From the NCBI GenBank assembly GCA_002393735.1, contig DGTK01000015.1:97367-161366 (forward strand): 64,000 nt of DNA, given 5' to 3'. The notes under the pieces are model-generated. The model was not told the origin of the DNA, ran no database searches, and worked only from the letters and a program-made list of their open reading frames with translations. The stretch is from Lachnospiraceae bacterium UBA4338. GTDB taxonomy: Bacteria > Bacillota > Clostridia > Lachnospirales > Lachnospiraceae. Numbering within the stretch: position 1 is the first letter of the stretch; the number at the start of each line of letters is the position of its first letter. Shown here piece after piece: positions 52,510 to 59,836 of this stretch. A program made the position numbers and the translations under genes.

Positions 52510-52815
52510 ATGGCTACTTCATTATTACAAGTAAGGGTGGATGACACATTGAAAGAAGAAGCTGCAAGGATTTTTGACAATCTTGGAATAGATACTTCTA
52601 CAGCGGTGAGGATGTTTCTTAAAAGAACGGTCATGGAAAATGGAATTCCGTTTAGAATGACTTTGCCTAAAGAGCCATATTATGCCGAAAGAGGATATAG
52701 AGCCATGTTGGAAATAGGTGAGCAATCAGTTGCTAATGGTCTTTCAAATATGTCATTGGAAGAAATAAATCAAGAAATAGATTCGTCTAGAAAAGAGCGA
52801 AAGGGCGCTAATTGA
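52510..52815 (+). CDS. RelB/DinJ-family antitoxin
   Basis: A 101-residue antitoxin. The N-terminal ribbon-helix-helix DNA-binding domain (SLLQVRVDDTLKEEAARIFDNLG, TSTAVRMFLKRTV) is typical of RelB/DinJ; the acidic, disordered C-terminus (LEEINQEIDSSRKER) should wrap the toxin. AAGGAGG precedes the ATG. The stop overlaps the toxin start (TGATG). It should repress its own promoter through the adjacent inverted repeat. Confidence 0.9.
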   Translation: MATSLLQVRVDDTLKEEAARIFDNLGIDTSTAVRMFLKRTVMENGIPFRMTLPKEPYYAERGYRAMLEIGEQSVANGLSNMSLEEINQEIDSSRKERKGAN

Positions 52816-53231
52816 TGAAGCATTATGCAGTGATTGATACCAATGTACTTGTTTCTGCCATGCTTAAAAATAATTCAATTCCGGGACGGGTTGTTGCTGA
52901 ATCATTAGTTGGAGATATAATTCCTGTACTTAATGATGAGATAATTGCGGAGTATGAAGATGTTTTGAATCGTTCAAGGTTCAAGTTTAATAAGCATGCT
53001 GTTCAAGTTCTAATTGATGAATTAAAAAGAAGGGCTATATTCATTGATTATGATTTGATTGAGGATGAGATTCCGGATCCAAAGGATGTGGTTTTTTATG
53101 CGGTACTAATGGAGAAAAGAAAGGAAGAAGAAGCATATCTTGTTACAGGAAACTTACGTCATTTTCCTGTTAGAAGTTATGTAGTTACTCCCAGAGAAAT
53201 GATGGATATTGTGGAAGAAGCCAGACGATAA
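52815..53231 (+). CDS. PIN-domain toxin
   Basis: A 138-residue putative ribonuclease toxin. PIN-fold acidic residues are seen in AVIDTNVLVSAML (first Asp), EIIAEYEDVL, IPDPKDVVFYAVLM and VTGNLRHF. The ATG overlaps the antitoxin stop by one base; an in-frame TTG lies one codon earlier. The neighbour is RelB/DinJ-like rather than VapB, so this is a mixed pair of the sort often labelled putative PIN-family toxin. Target RNA is unknown. Confidence 0.88.
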   Translation: MKHYAVIDTNVLVSAMLKNNSIPGRVVAESLVGDIIPVLNDEIIAEYEDVLNRSRFKFNKHAVQVLIDELKRRAIFIDYDLIEDEIPDPKDVVFYAVLMEKRKEEEAYLVTGNLRHFPVRSYVVTPREMMDIVEEARR

Positions 53232-53253
53232 AAAATAGTTATAGAGTTATCTT

Positions 53254-53284
53254 TAAGCCGATGCATATGCACCGGCTATTTTAT
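53254..53284 (+). terminator. Terminator after the toxin-antitoxin pair
   Basis: AGCCG-ATGCAT with ATGCAC-CGGCT (53256-53277) followed by ATTTTAT. Confidence 0.6.
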
Positions 53285-53336
53285 GTCATTAAAATGACAA
53301 AATAAAATTGACACTAATAAGTGTACAACATATAAT
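53285..53336 (+). promoter_or_regulatory. Promoter repeat, copy 2, with inverted-repeat operator
   Basis: TTGACA (53308-53313), 17 bases, TATAAT (53331-53336). The perfect inverted repeat TGTCATT-AA-AATGACA (53285-53300) lies just upstream of the -35. 23 bases (53291-53313) duplicate copy 1. Confidence 0.7.
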
Positions 53337-53357
53337 TAAGATATAATAAATATAAAA

Positions 53358-53417
53358 AAAGAGGATAGCAAGCCGTTTGAATCAAATGACCGCACGGTAT
53401 AAAAACCACCTCTTCTA
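53358..53417. ncRNA. Candidate small structured RNA near the HTH gene
   Basis: AAGAGG (about 53359-53364) pairs with CCTCTT (about 53411-53416) to close about 60 bases; inner elements include TTTGA/TCAAA and ACCG/CGGT. On the minus strand it ends CCTCTTTTTTT, resembling a terminator, so it could be a minus-strand RNA or the 5' leader of the HTH gene. Class unknown. Confidence 0.4.
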
Positions 53418-53484
53418 AAAAGTAATATACAATATTGTTTAAAAAACGTCAATAGAAATGAATAGATTAAAGAAGGAGAACATA

Positions 53485-53763
53485 ATGGAAAATATTAAAA
53501 GTTTGGAAGAAGCACTCTTAATAATTGAAAGATTAGAAAATGAAAATAAATACCTAAAAGGAGAACTTGAGTATTATAAAAAAAGGAAGGCAAGCGGCAG
53601 ACAAAAACATAATGCCAAGTGGACAGCTATTTATAATGATTTTGTATTATGTTATGAAAATGGAATGAGTTTGGAAGAAATAGCTAATAAAAGTAATCTA
53701 AGCGTTAGAACACTATATAGGTATAAAGCTTACTATGATAGTCTAAAGAAAAAAGGTGATTGA
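53485..53763 (+). CDS. Small helix-turn-helix protein with N-terminal coiled coil
   Basis: A 92-residue protein with a leucine-rich coiled coil (LEEALLIIERLENENKYLKGE) followed by a resolvase/Hin-like HTH (YENGMSLEEIANKSNLSVRTLYRYKAYY in the C-terminal half). The ATG has AAGGAG 6 bases upstream; the open frame to 53458 overlaps that site. It is preceded by a consensus promoter and the candidate structured RNA. It may be a DNA-binding regulator, or a remnant of a mobile-element resolvase; no recombinase domain is present. Confidence 0.75.
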   Translation: MENIKSLEEALLIIERLENENKYLKGELEYYKKRKASGRQKHNAKWTAIYNDFVLCYENGMSLEEIANKSNLSVRTLYRYKAYYDSLKKKGD

Positions 53764-53817
53764 TATCAATAAACGATGATATAATCGAAGTATAATTATT
53801 GACCGGAGGACAAGATA

Positions 53818-55788
53818 GTGGACATTCCTAGAGATTATCTGCTGGATGAAGTCAGATGTGGATATTACATCCCTGCCATGATGAAGAAGACCTGGGCTAA
53901 CGCACTGGAAATCTTAAGCGAAATAGACAGGGTATGTACAAAATATAATATTAAATACTTTGCGGACTGGGGGACCTTCCTGGGAACAGTGCGCCATGGC
54001 GGCTACATTCCGTGGGATGACGACATGGACATCTGTATGAAAAGGGAAGATTACAGAAAGTTCTGCGAGGTTTGGCGCAGGGAACTTCCGGATACCTATT
54101 TTATGGAAAACTTCCACGAGAATCCGGACCATGATTTGTTCCTTGGCACGATTACTTCCAATCAGCATATCTGCTTTGATGAAGGTTATCTAAAGGCGCA
54201 TCACAGCTTCCCGTACAGAAGCGGTGTGGATATTTTTGTGCTGGATTACCTGCCAAGAGATGAGAAGAAAAAAGAAGAGATTAAGGATAAATGTTTGTGG
54301 CTCATATCCGTCGGAGATATGCTATATGACAAGTATGAGACAAAGGGCATTGAGCCGTCAGACTATCGAATTACTGCTGAAGATGAAAATGTCATAGCTG
54401 ACAGCGAGAGACGCGGTGGCTTCAAAGTAGACAGGAAGAAGAGACTGAGGCAGCAGTTCTATATAAGGGCTGAGGAGATAATGGCATCGACCAGTAGGGA
54501 TGATGCAGATGAAATGGTTCAGATGTTTCCGTGGGGACTTAAAGGAAGAAAAGGATTTCCGAAGGAGATGTATGATGAGTCAGTCAGGCTCCCGTTTGAA
54601 TTTACTGAGATGCCTGTGCCTCTTTGTTATGACAAAATGCTCAAGCACAGATATGGCAATTATATGCAGTATAACCGTAATTACGGCGCGCATGATTATC
54701 CATTTTATGAGTCACAAAAAAAGGATTTTAAACTCCTTACAGGTGCAGATGTGCCGGATTTCTTTGATCCGGTAATGCCATATGACAAGAAATACATAAG
54801 TCCACGAGACATGATATTGCCAAAGAACCGGAAGGAAGATGGCCGAAAAACGGTGATTTTTCTGCCGTGCAGGGATATTTACTGGGATAGTATGGCCCCG
54901 TTTTATGAGAAGGAAAAGGCGGATGAAAATAATGATGTGTACGTAATTCCGCTGGCTTTATATGTAAAAGAGATGGGCTATGATATTAAGGATGTAATCT
55001 ATGATATTGATTATTATCCGGAAGATTTGGAATTATATGATTTTAACCAGGTTGACATAAGTGAACTAAAGCCGGATGTGATTTATATCCAGTATCCGTA
55101 TGATTCATATCATGCTTCTGTAACAGTATCTCCGGATTATTACGCCGAGAATCTTCGTCAGTATACAGACATACTGGTATATGTTCCATATTTTGAAATC
55201 AAGGATTTTCCGGCAGGGAAGGACTCTAATGAGTATTTCTGCATGAGGCATTTTGTAACTGTGCCGGGTGTGGTTTTATCGGATGAGATTTATGTTGAAT
55301 CTGAGGAAATTAAGAACCGATATATTGAAAAATTAACAGACTGGGCGGGCGGTGATGACATCGCTTCCGTCCATAACATAAGGGTAAGAGCACCTAAAGA
55401 AATGGCGAAATCCAAGAAGGAAAAAAGAGTTCTATTTAGAAATACCATCAGCTCCCTGGCTGAGTTTGGCCTTGAGGATATTGATAAAATTAAGAGGGTG
55501 CTGGAAACTTTCAGAGAGCAAAAAGAAGTTAAACTTTCCTGGGCTCCGCAGGAACTGATGAGTGATATTGAACGGTTTGCCGGCGAAAAAGTGACAGACG
55601 AGTATAAGAATGTAGTAGAAAAGTACATAAACGAAGGATGGGGCGAGTTTATTGAAAACGATGAAATGCTCATTCCTAAACTCGTCGATTATTCATATTT
55701 TGACGCATATTATGGGGATGCCAGCGAGGTTGCGACCTGGTTTAAGGAAGAGAAGAAACCGGTTATGCTCATGGATGTAAAAATATGA
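53818..55788 (+). CDS. LicD-family phosphotransferase fused to a second uncharacterised domain
   Basis: A 656-residue cytoplasmic protein. Residues about 25-310 form a LicD domain with nucleotidyltransferase-like residues in YFADWGTFLGTVRHGGYIPWDDDMDI and YNRNYGAHDYPF; LicD enzymes add phosphocholine or related groups to surface polymers. Residues about 335-656 (starting TVIFLPCRDIYWDSMAPFYE) are a separate domain resembling CDP-glycerol transferase-like proteins. GTG start, with GGAGGA 8 bases upstream. It is monocistronic in appearance and likely modifies cell-surface glycan. Confidence 0.82.
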   Translation: MDIPRDYLLDEVRCGYYIPAMMKKTWANALEILSEIDRVCTKYNIKYFADWGTFLGTVRHGGYIPWDDDMDICMKREDYRKFCEVWRRELPDTYFMENFHENPDHDLFLGTITSNQHICFDEGYLKAHHSFPYRSGVDIFVLDYLPRDEKKKEEIKDKCLWLISVGDMLYDKYETKGIEPSDYRITAEDENVIADSERRGGFKVDRKKRLRQQFYIRAEEIMASTSRDDADEMVQMFPWGLKGRKGFPKEMYDESVRLPFEFTEMPVPLCYDKMLKHRYGNYMQYNRNYGAHDYPFYESQKKDFKLLTGADVPDFFDPVMPYDKKYISPRDMILPKNRKEDGRKTVIFLPCRDIYWDSMAPFYEKEKADENNDVYVIPLALYVKEMGYDIKDVIYDIDYYPEDLELYDFNQVDISELKPDVIYIQYPYDSYHASVTVSPDYYAENLRQYTDILVYVPYFEIKDFPAGKDSNEYFCMRHFVTVPGVVLSDEIYVESEEIKNRYIEKLTDWAGGDDIASVHNIRVRAPKEMAKSKKEKRVLFRNTISSLAEFGLEDIDKIKRVLETFREQKEVKLSWAPQELMSDIERFAGEKVTDEYKNVVEKYINEGWGEFIENDEMLIPKLVDYSYFDAYYGDASEVATWFKEEKKPVMLMDVKI

Positions 55789-55829
55789 GAAAAATCTGCC
55801 CCGAAACCATAGAAAATCGTAGGTATTTA

Positions 55830-55858
55830 TTGATTTAATCGGCGTTTTCGATTAAGAT
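55830..55858 (+). promoter_or_regulatory. Sigma-A type promoter for the rubredoxin fusion gene
   Basis: TTGATT (55830-55835), 17 bases, TAAGAT (55853-55858), 57 bases before the start codon. Confidence 0.6.
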
Positions 55859-55914
55859 TATGGTAGGGTATGATTTGTTTGTACCAATGATGGGGTTAAT
55901 TGGAGGTTATTTAG

Positions 55915-58335
55915 ATGGCTAAATACGAATGCAGTGTATGCGGATTTATCTATAATGAGCAAAGTGCATCTTTGAAGTTCGCCGAATTGGATTCATGTCC
56001 AATCTGCGGAGCCGCAAAAGATGGTTTTAAAATGCTTGAGGAAGATGATAATGCTTTCGCTGGTGGAAGAGTGGTTAAGTTAGATGAAATCGGGGATATG
56101 CAGCCCGGTGAGACAGCTAATCCATTCGTTATCGAAAAACGTCAGGAATTCTGGTCTAAAGCTGACGGTGTTGAAGTAGAAAAGGATCCTAATATTGAGA
56201 CTTACTACAACGACAGCAGTTCAGTAATTTCCCAAGAAGAATTCGATAAAAGAATACAGGAAGAGAAAGAAAAAGCCGAAAAAGCTACACTTCCTTATGG
56301 TGCCGGTATGGGTGCCATTCAGAGAGTACTTGGTTCTGAAGGTGATTCGGATATTAATGTAGATACCAACAACTCTCTTAATAGCGGTTTTGATCCAAGT
56401 ATGGTTCAGACCGGGAACGGAGACCAAAGTCCCCCCAGAAGCGAGATATGTGATAACCAGGTGGTAGAGGACAAGGTGGAAGATGAAATCGCCCCTGAAG
56501 AAGAACCGGTAGTTAAAGAAGAAGTTGCCGCTGAAGAAAAAGCTGCCCCTGAAGAAGAAACTGCACCAGAAGAAGCAGCAACACCTGAAGAACCGGTAGT
56601 TGAAGAAGAGGCTGCACCTGAAGTAGAACCGGCGGCTGAGAATAATCCGGCTCCTGAACCTGAGGCAGAAACAGAATCTTTCTTTGATGACACTGTAGTT
56701 GATGAGAATGGAACAGAGGATGATGTTTCCTATGCATTCAAGGATTTGACAGCGGTTGATGAAGCTGAAGAAGAATTGGGGTCATTTGAAGAAGTTAATG
56801 TGGATTCTGAAGAATCATTCTTTGAAGAAGTCGTTGTAAATGGCGATATGAATACAGAAGAAATGCACAGCGAAATTCTTCCTGAAGATAAAGATGGTCT
56901 TGAGGAAGCGGATACATTTGAGAATTCCAGTGATTCGATTATTGGAGAGGAAGTATTCTTCAACGAAGATGATGAAGCACAGAGTTTCGTATTTAAAGAT
57001 ATTAATGAAGTAGAGGTTCCTGAAGTTAAAGAAGAACCGGTTCAGGAAGAATCAGTTCAGGAAGAATCAGTTCAGGAAGAACCAGTTCAGGAGGAACCAG
57101 TTCAGGAAGAGTCAATTCAGGAAGAAACCGTTCAGGAAGAACCAGAGGATACCGTGGAAGTAACTGAACTTCAGGAGACTGAAGCGGAAATAGAGGATGA
57201 AATCGAAGAAGAGGAAGAAGAATCTTCGGAAATTGACGAATCCATTTTTGAAATTGCTGAGGCAGAAGTTCTGGCAGCAGACGCTGAGGATAGCTTAGAA
57301 GAGGAAGAGGACGAATATATTGACATTCCGGAACTGGATGAGGAAACAGTAGAAGAAGAAATACTTCAGGATGAAAAAATAGCAGAAGAACTGGAAGTTC
57401 CGGCAACAAGGGCAGCAGCTCCTATTATAGTTATTAATAATCCTGATGAAGAAGATAAGGCTGTAACCTCAGATGATATTGAAGAGGAATTACCTGCTAA
57501 TACGGAAGATTCAGACATTGCATATTCAATGCTCAAGGCAGATATGAGATATGATGTCAGATATGATGATAATGTTAACGAACTCTGCAAGCAGTATTCT
57601 GTTGATGGCGATGTATCAAATGGTCTTGAGAATATCATCATATTGCCGGCTCAGCTTAATCCAATGCCATTACCTGCAGATGCAGATGTGGATATCAGAT
57701 CAGTCCTTGGTCAGTTTACAGACTGCCCGATTGAAGTTCCACAGCCATTTGGATTCACCAAGTTATTCCTGTGGGGTGAGATGATTCCTGGCAGGGAATA
57801 CAGCAAGGCTGATTATGAAGACAAGGCATTAATCCTGATTAAGGGAGAAGATGGACATATACCATATACTGAAAGCAGAAAAGAAATTAAGGATATGGTA
57901 GACAGAGCCAGAAATATCTCCGAGGGCACACCTGTTGGTATTGATTTAATAGCAGGAAGAATTGAAAGAGATTTGGAAACTGCTGTTTATGCCGGTATGG
58001 ATTACGTTATTATTAATGATGTATCCGGTGTGATCCTGCCATATATTCTCAGAAGAGCAAAGAATTATCTTAATAAGATTAATTCACATCTCGAGATATA
58101 TGTTTGCGTTAATGCTCTTAAGGATGCAAGAGAACTTGCCAAACTGATCGCTCTTGGTGCTGACTTCGTATTTGTCGAAAGAGGCTTCAGCCTTGAGGCT
58201 GTTAAGAGCATTGGCAGAGAACTCAAGGATATTGCAAGAAGCACAGGACATGATGATATTTATGATATCAACATGCTCGATATATGTACGGTAGATATGG
58301 ATATTGCTACATATACAGATATTGCACATATATAA
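55915..58335 (+). CDS. Rubredoxin-like domain, acidic repeat region and glutamate-synthase-like FMN barrel in one protein
   Basis: An 806-residue protein in three parts. Residues 1-45 are a rubredoxin-type metal site (CSVCGFIYNE and CPICGA, with two CxxC pairs). Residues about 75-520 are extremely acidic and probably disordered, with EEPVQEE-type repeats. Residues about 540-806 resemble the FMN-binding glutamate synthase barrel (LENIIILPAQLNPMPLP, GVDLIAGRIERDLETAVYAG-type segment, ADYVIINDVSG-type and IALGADFVFVERGF), but the usual glycine-rich FMN loop is altered (DYVIINDVSG instead of DGRGGGTG). It is therefore a rubredoxin-linked oxidoreductase or a catalytically degenerate relative. AGGTT and GGAGG lie before the ATG. 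Confidence 0.75.
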   Translation: MAKYECSVCGFIYNEQSASLKFAELDSCPICGAAKDGFKMLEEDDNAFAGGRVVKLDEIGDMQPGETANPFVIEKRQEFWSKADGVEVEKDPNIETYYNDSSSVISQEEFDKRIQEEKEKAEKATLPYGAGMGAIQRVLGSEGDSDINVDTNNSLNSGFDPSMVQTGNGDQSPPRSEICDNQVVEDKVEDEIAPEEEPVVKEEVAAEEKAAPEEETAPEEAATPEEPVVEEEAAPEVEPAAENNPAPEPEAETESFFDDTVVDENGTEDDVSYAFKDLTAVDEAEEELGSFEEVNVDSEESFFEEVVVNGDMNTEEMHSEILPEDKDGLEEADTFENSSDSIIGEEVFFNEDDEAQSFVFKDINEVEVPEVKEEPVQEESVQEESVQEEPVQEEPVQEESIQEETVQEEPEDTVEVTELQETEAEIEDEIEEEEEESSEIDESIFEIAEAEVLAADAEDSLEEEEDEYIDIPELDEETVEEEILQDEKIAEELEVPATRAAAPIIVINNPDEEDKAVTSDDIEEELPANTEDSDIAYSMLKADMRYDVRYDDNVNELCKQYSVDGDVSNGLENIIILPAQLNPMPLPADADVDIRSVLGQFTDCPIEVPQPFGFTKLFLWGEMIPGREYSKADYEDKALILIKGEDGHIPYTESRKEIKDMVDRARNISEGTPVGIDLIAGRIERDLETAVYAGMDYVIINDVSGVILPYILRRAKNYLNKINSHLEIYVCVNALKDARELAKLIALGADFVFVERGFSLEAVKSIGRELKDIARSTGHDDIYDINMLDICTVDMDIATYTDIAHI
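57031..57146 (+). repeat. In-frame 15-bp tandem repeat encoding EE-x-VQ units
   Basis: About seven to eight copies of GAAGAA(C/T)C(A/G)GTTCAG variants encode VQEE(S/P/T). It lies inside the acidic linker of the rubredoxin fusion and is likely to vary in copy number. Confidence 0.8.
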
Positions 58336-58356
58336 TTAAAAAATGCTGTTTAAAGT

Positions 58357-58388
58357 AAGGACAAGGACTTGGAGCCTTGTCCTTTTTT
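58357..58388 (+). terminator. Intrinsic terminator after the rubredoxin fusion gene
   Basis: AAGGACAAGG (58357-58366) with CCTTGTCCTT (58375-58384), then TTTT. Confidence 0.88.
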
Positions 58389-58389
58389 C

Positions 58390-58418
58390 TTTACTTTATC
58401 GTGTTAATATGTTATAGT
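58390..58418 (+). promoter_or_regulatory. Sigma-A type promoter for the DUF4190-type genes
   Basis: TTTACT (58390-58395), 17 bases, TATAGT (58413-58418), 43 bases before the start codon and overlapping the preceding terminator tail. Confidence 0.55.
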
Positions 58419-58460
58419 AGAAATGTTCGTATTATTGATTATTATTTGGAGGTGGAATTT

Positions 58461-58817
58461 ATGGACAACAATAATTTTGAGAACAATAATGTAGAAAATG
58501 TAACTTATGATTACTCAGTACAGGAGAATCCTGGTGATGGCAACAAGGGAGGCAATGCACTTGCAATCGTTTCACTTGTTTGTGGTATCCTTGCAGTAGT
58601 TTGCTGCTGTATCCCATTCGCTTACTGGCTTTGCACACCACTTGGAATCGCAGCTATCGTTTGCGGTATCATTGGTTTAAAGAAAGGTCAGACAAAGGGA
58701 TTGTGCATCGCTGGTATCGTATGCGGTGGTTTAGGCTGCGTATTATTCGTAGTTAACCTGGTATCAAGCATCTTCTTTGCAACAACCGGCGCTTTGAGCG
58801 ATATGATGAACTTCTAA
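58461..58817 (+). CDS. DUF4190-type small membrane protein
   Basis: A 118-residue protein with a polar Asn/Asp-rich N-terminus, then two hydrophobic hairpin segments (LAIVSLVCGILAVVCCCIPF; IAAIVCGIIGLKKGQTKG), the DUF4190 pattern of Gly-rich spans around a basic turn, and a third hydrophobic stretch (IVCGGLGCVLFVVNLV). It is unusually cysteine-rich in the spans. Start is the ATG at 58461 after GGAGGTGG; the frame is open to 58377. Function unknown; a paralogue follows 30 bases downstream. Confidence 0.8.
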   Translation: MDNNNFENNNVENVTYDYSVQENPGDGNKGGNALAIVSLVCGILAVVCCCIPFAYWLCTPLGIAAIVCGIIGLKKGQTKGLCIAGIVCGGLGCVLFVVNLVSSIFFATTGALSDMMNF

Positions 58818-58847
58818 TCGGTTTTTACTGATTATCGGAATATTATA

Positions 58848-59282
58848 ATGGACGATAACAATTATTCAGATTTAGAGAATGACAGTTTTGCCTATGCAGG
58901 TGGAAACATCAGCGAAGAGCGTAAAACCAAGGTAGGCAATGATGTTTATTATTATGAAGAAGATGAAGATTACCAGCCGCCAAGTGATGATAACAGCCTG
59001 GCAATAACATCTTTATCGACAGGAGCCGGAAGTATATTCTGTTACTGCTGCTCATGCTTTAGGTATTTTGGAATAATTGCTGCAATTGTAGCGATTGTTA
59101 CAGGTATTATAGCTCTCAATAAAAGAGAGAATAAGGCTATGGCTATTATAGGTATTATTTTAGGCAGTTTATCAATTCTGGCTTGGATTGCTATGATTAT
59201 TATAAGTGTGGCAAATGTTGGATTTAGTATGCTTGGGCCGGTGCTTTTTAACAGTAATAATTATAATTATTATGGTTTTTAG
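58848..59282 (+). CDS. DUF4190-type small membrane protein, second copy
   Basis: A 144-residue protein with an acidic, Tyr-rich cytoplasmic N-terminus (DVYYYEEDEDYQPPSDDNS), then Gly-rich hydrophobic spans (FGIIAAIVAIVTGIIALNKRENKAMAIIGII in form, about 75-105) and a last span (LAWIAMIIISVANVGF). It is clearly related to the gene before it, with the same ALNK-type turn. The ribosome site is weak (CGGAA), so translation may depend on the upstream gene. Function unknown. Confidence 0.78.
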   Translation: MDDNNYSDLENDSFAYAGGNISEERKTKVGNDVYYYEEDEDYQPPSDDNSLAITSLSTGAGSIFCYCCSCFRYFGIIAAIVAIVTGIIALNKRENKAMAIIGIILGSLSILAWIAMIIISVANVGFSMLGPVLFNSNNYNYYGF

Positions 59283-59307
59283 ATATTTTTCTTGTTATTA
59301 GTTCAAA

Positions 59308-59341
59308 TTTACCCCGGAGGTAGAAATGCTTCCGGGGTTTG
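59308..59341 (+). terminator. Intrinsic terminator after the second DUF4190-type gene
   Basis: ACCCCGGA (59311-59318) with TCCGGGGT (59331-59338), then TTGAT; strong GC-rich stem, short T-run. Confidence 0.7.
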
Positions 59342-59354
59342 ATATTATTAGGAT

Positions 59355-59807
59355 ATGTTTAAGAAAATAAGACCTAAATATAATAGAAGATTTAAAGATG
59401 AACTTACACTAACCTGGTTTAAGTTTGGAATTTATCTGGGAATTGTAGGATTGCTGGCAGTTATTCTTTTTGTGTTTAAAGGAAATGTCATTGTAAGCGG
59501 ACCGAGCACCTGTACCTTTAACAGGGTAACCGGCCTGTATTGTCCGGGCTGCGGCGCAACCAGAGCTTTTAACCAGTTTGTTCATTTTCACTTCTTAAAA
59601 AGCTTGCTTTTTAATCCCATTGTTCCATATGTGATTGCGGCGTATGTGGTCTTTATGACTAATACATTATTCGTGCTTCTTACTAAAAAGATGGGTTTTG
59701 CCAAATACCCGGTGACCATAACCATTTATATCGGAGTGGGAATTCTCTTGGGGCAGTGGGTTGTAAGAAATTTATTATTAATATTCTGGCATATTACAGT
59801 ATTATAA
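59355..59807 (+). CDS. DUF2752 membrane protein
   Basis: A 150-residue protein with three hydrophobic segments (about 24-43, 85-108, 117-140) and the DUF2752 hallmark: CTFNRVTGLYCPGCGATRAF near residues 53-72, a CPxCG-type loop followed by Thr-Arg. The family has no tested function. AGGA lies shortly before the ATG. It follows a terminator but I see no clear promoter, so read-through may supply its expression. Confidence 0.85.
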   Translation: MFKKIRPKYNRRFKDELTLTWFKFGIYLGIVGLLAVILFVFKGNVIVSGPSTCTFNRVTGLYCPGCGATRAFNQFVHFHFLKSLLFNPIVPYVIAAYVVFMTNTLFVLLTKKMGFAKYPVTITIYIGVGILLGQWVVRNLLLIFWHITVL

Positions 59808-59834
59808 AAGGGCTTGCCTAATGACAAACCCTTA
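59804..59834. terminator. Bidirectional terminator between the DUF2752 gene and the methyltransferase gene
   Basis: AAGGG-TTG with CAA-CCCTT (59808-59833) and A/T-rich tails on both sides; better on the minus strand, where TTTTATAAT follows. Confidence 0.6.
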
Positions 59835-59836
59835 AT

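Noticed and set aside
53458..53484. Upstream start codon for the small HTH gene
   Set aside because: It would place the AAGGAG ribosome site inside the coding region; the ATG at 53485 fits better.
57031..57146. CRISPR-like or intergenic repeat array
   Set aside because: Units are contiguous without spacers, 15 bp, and in frame within a coding sequence.
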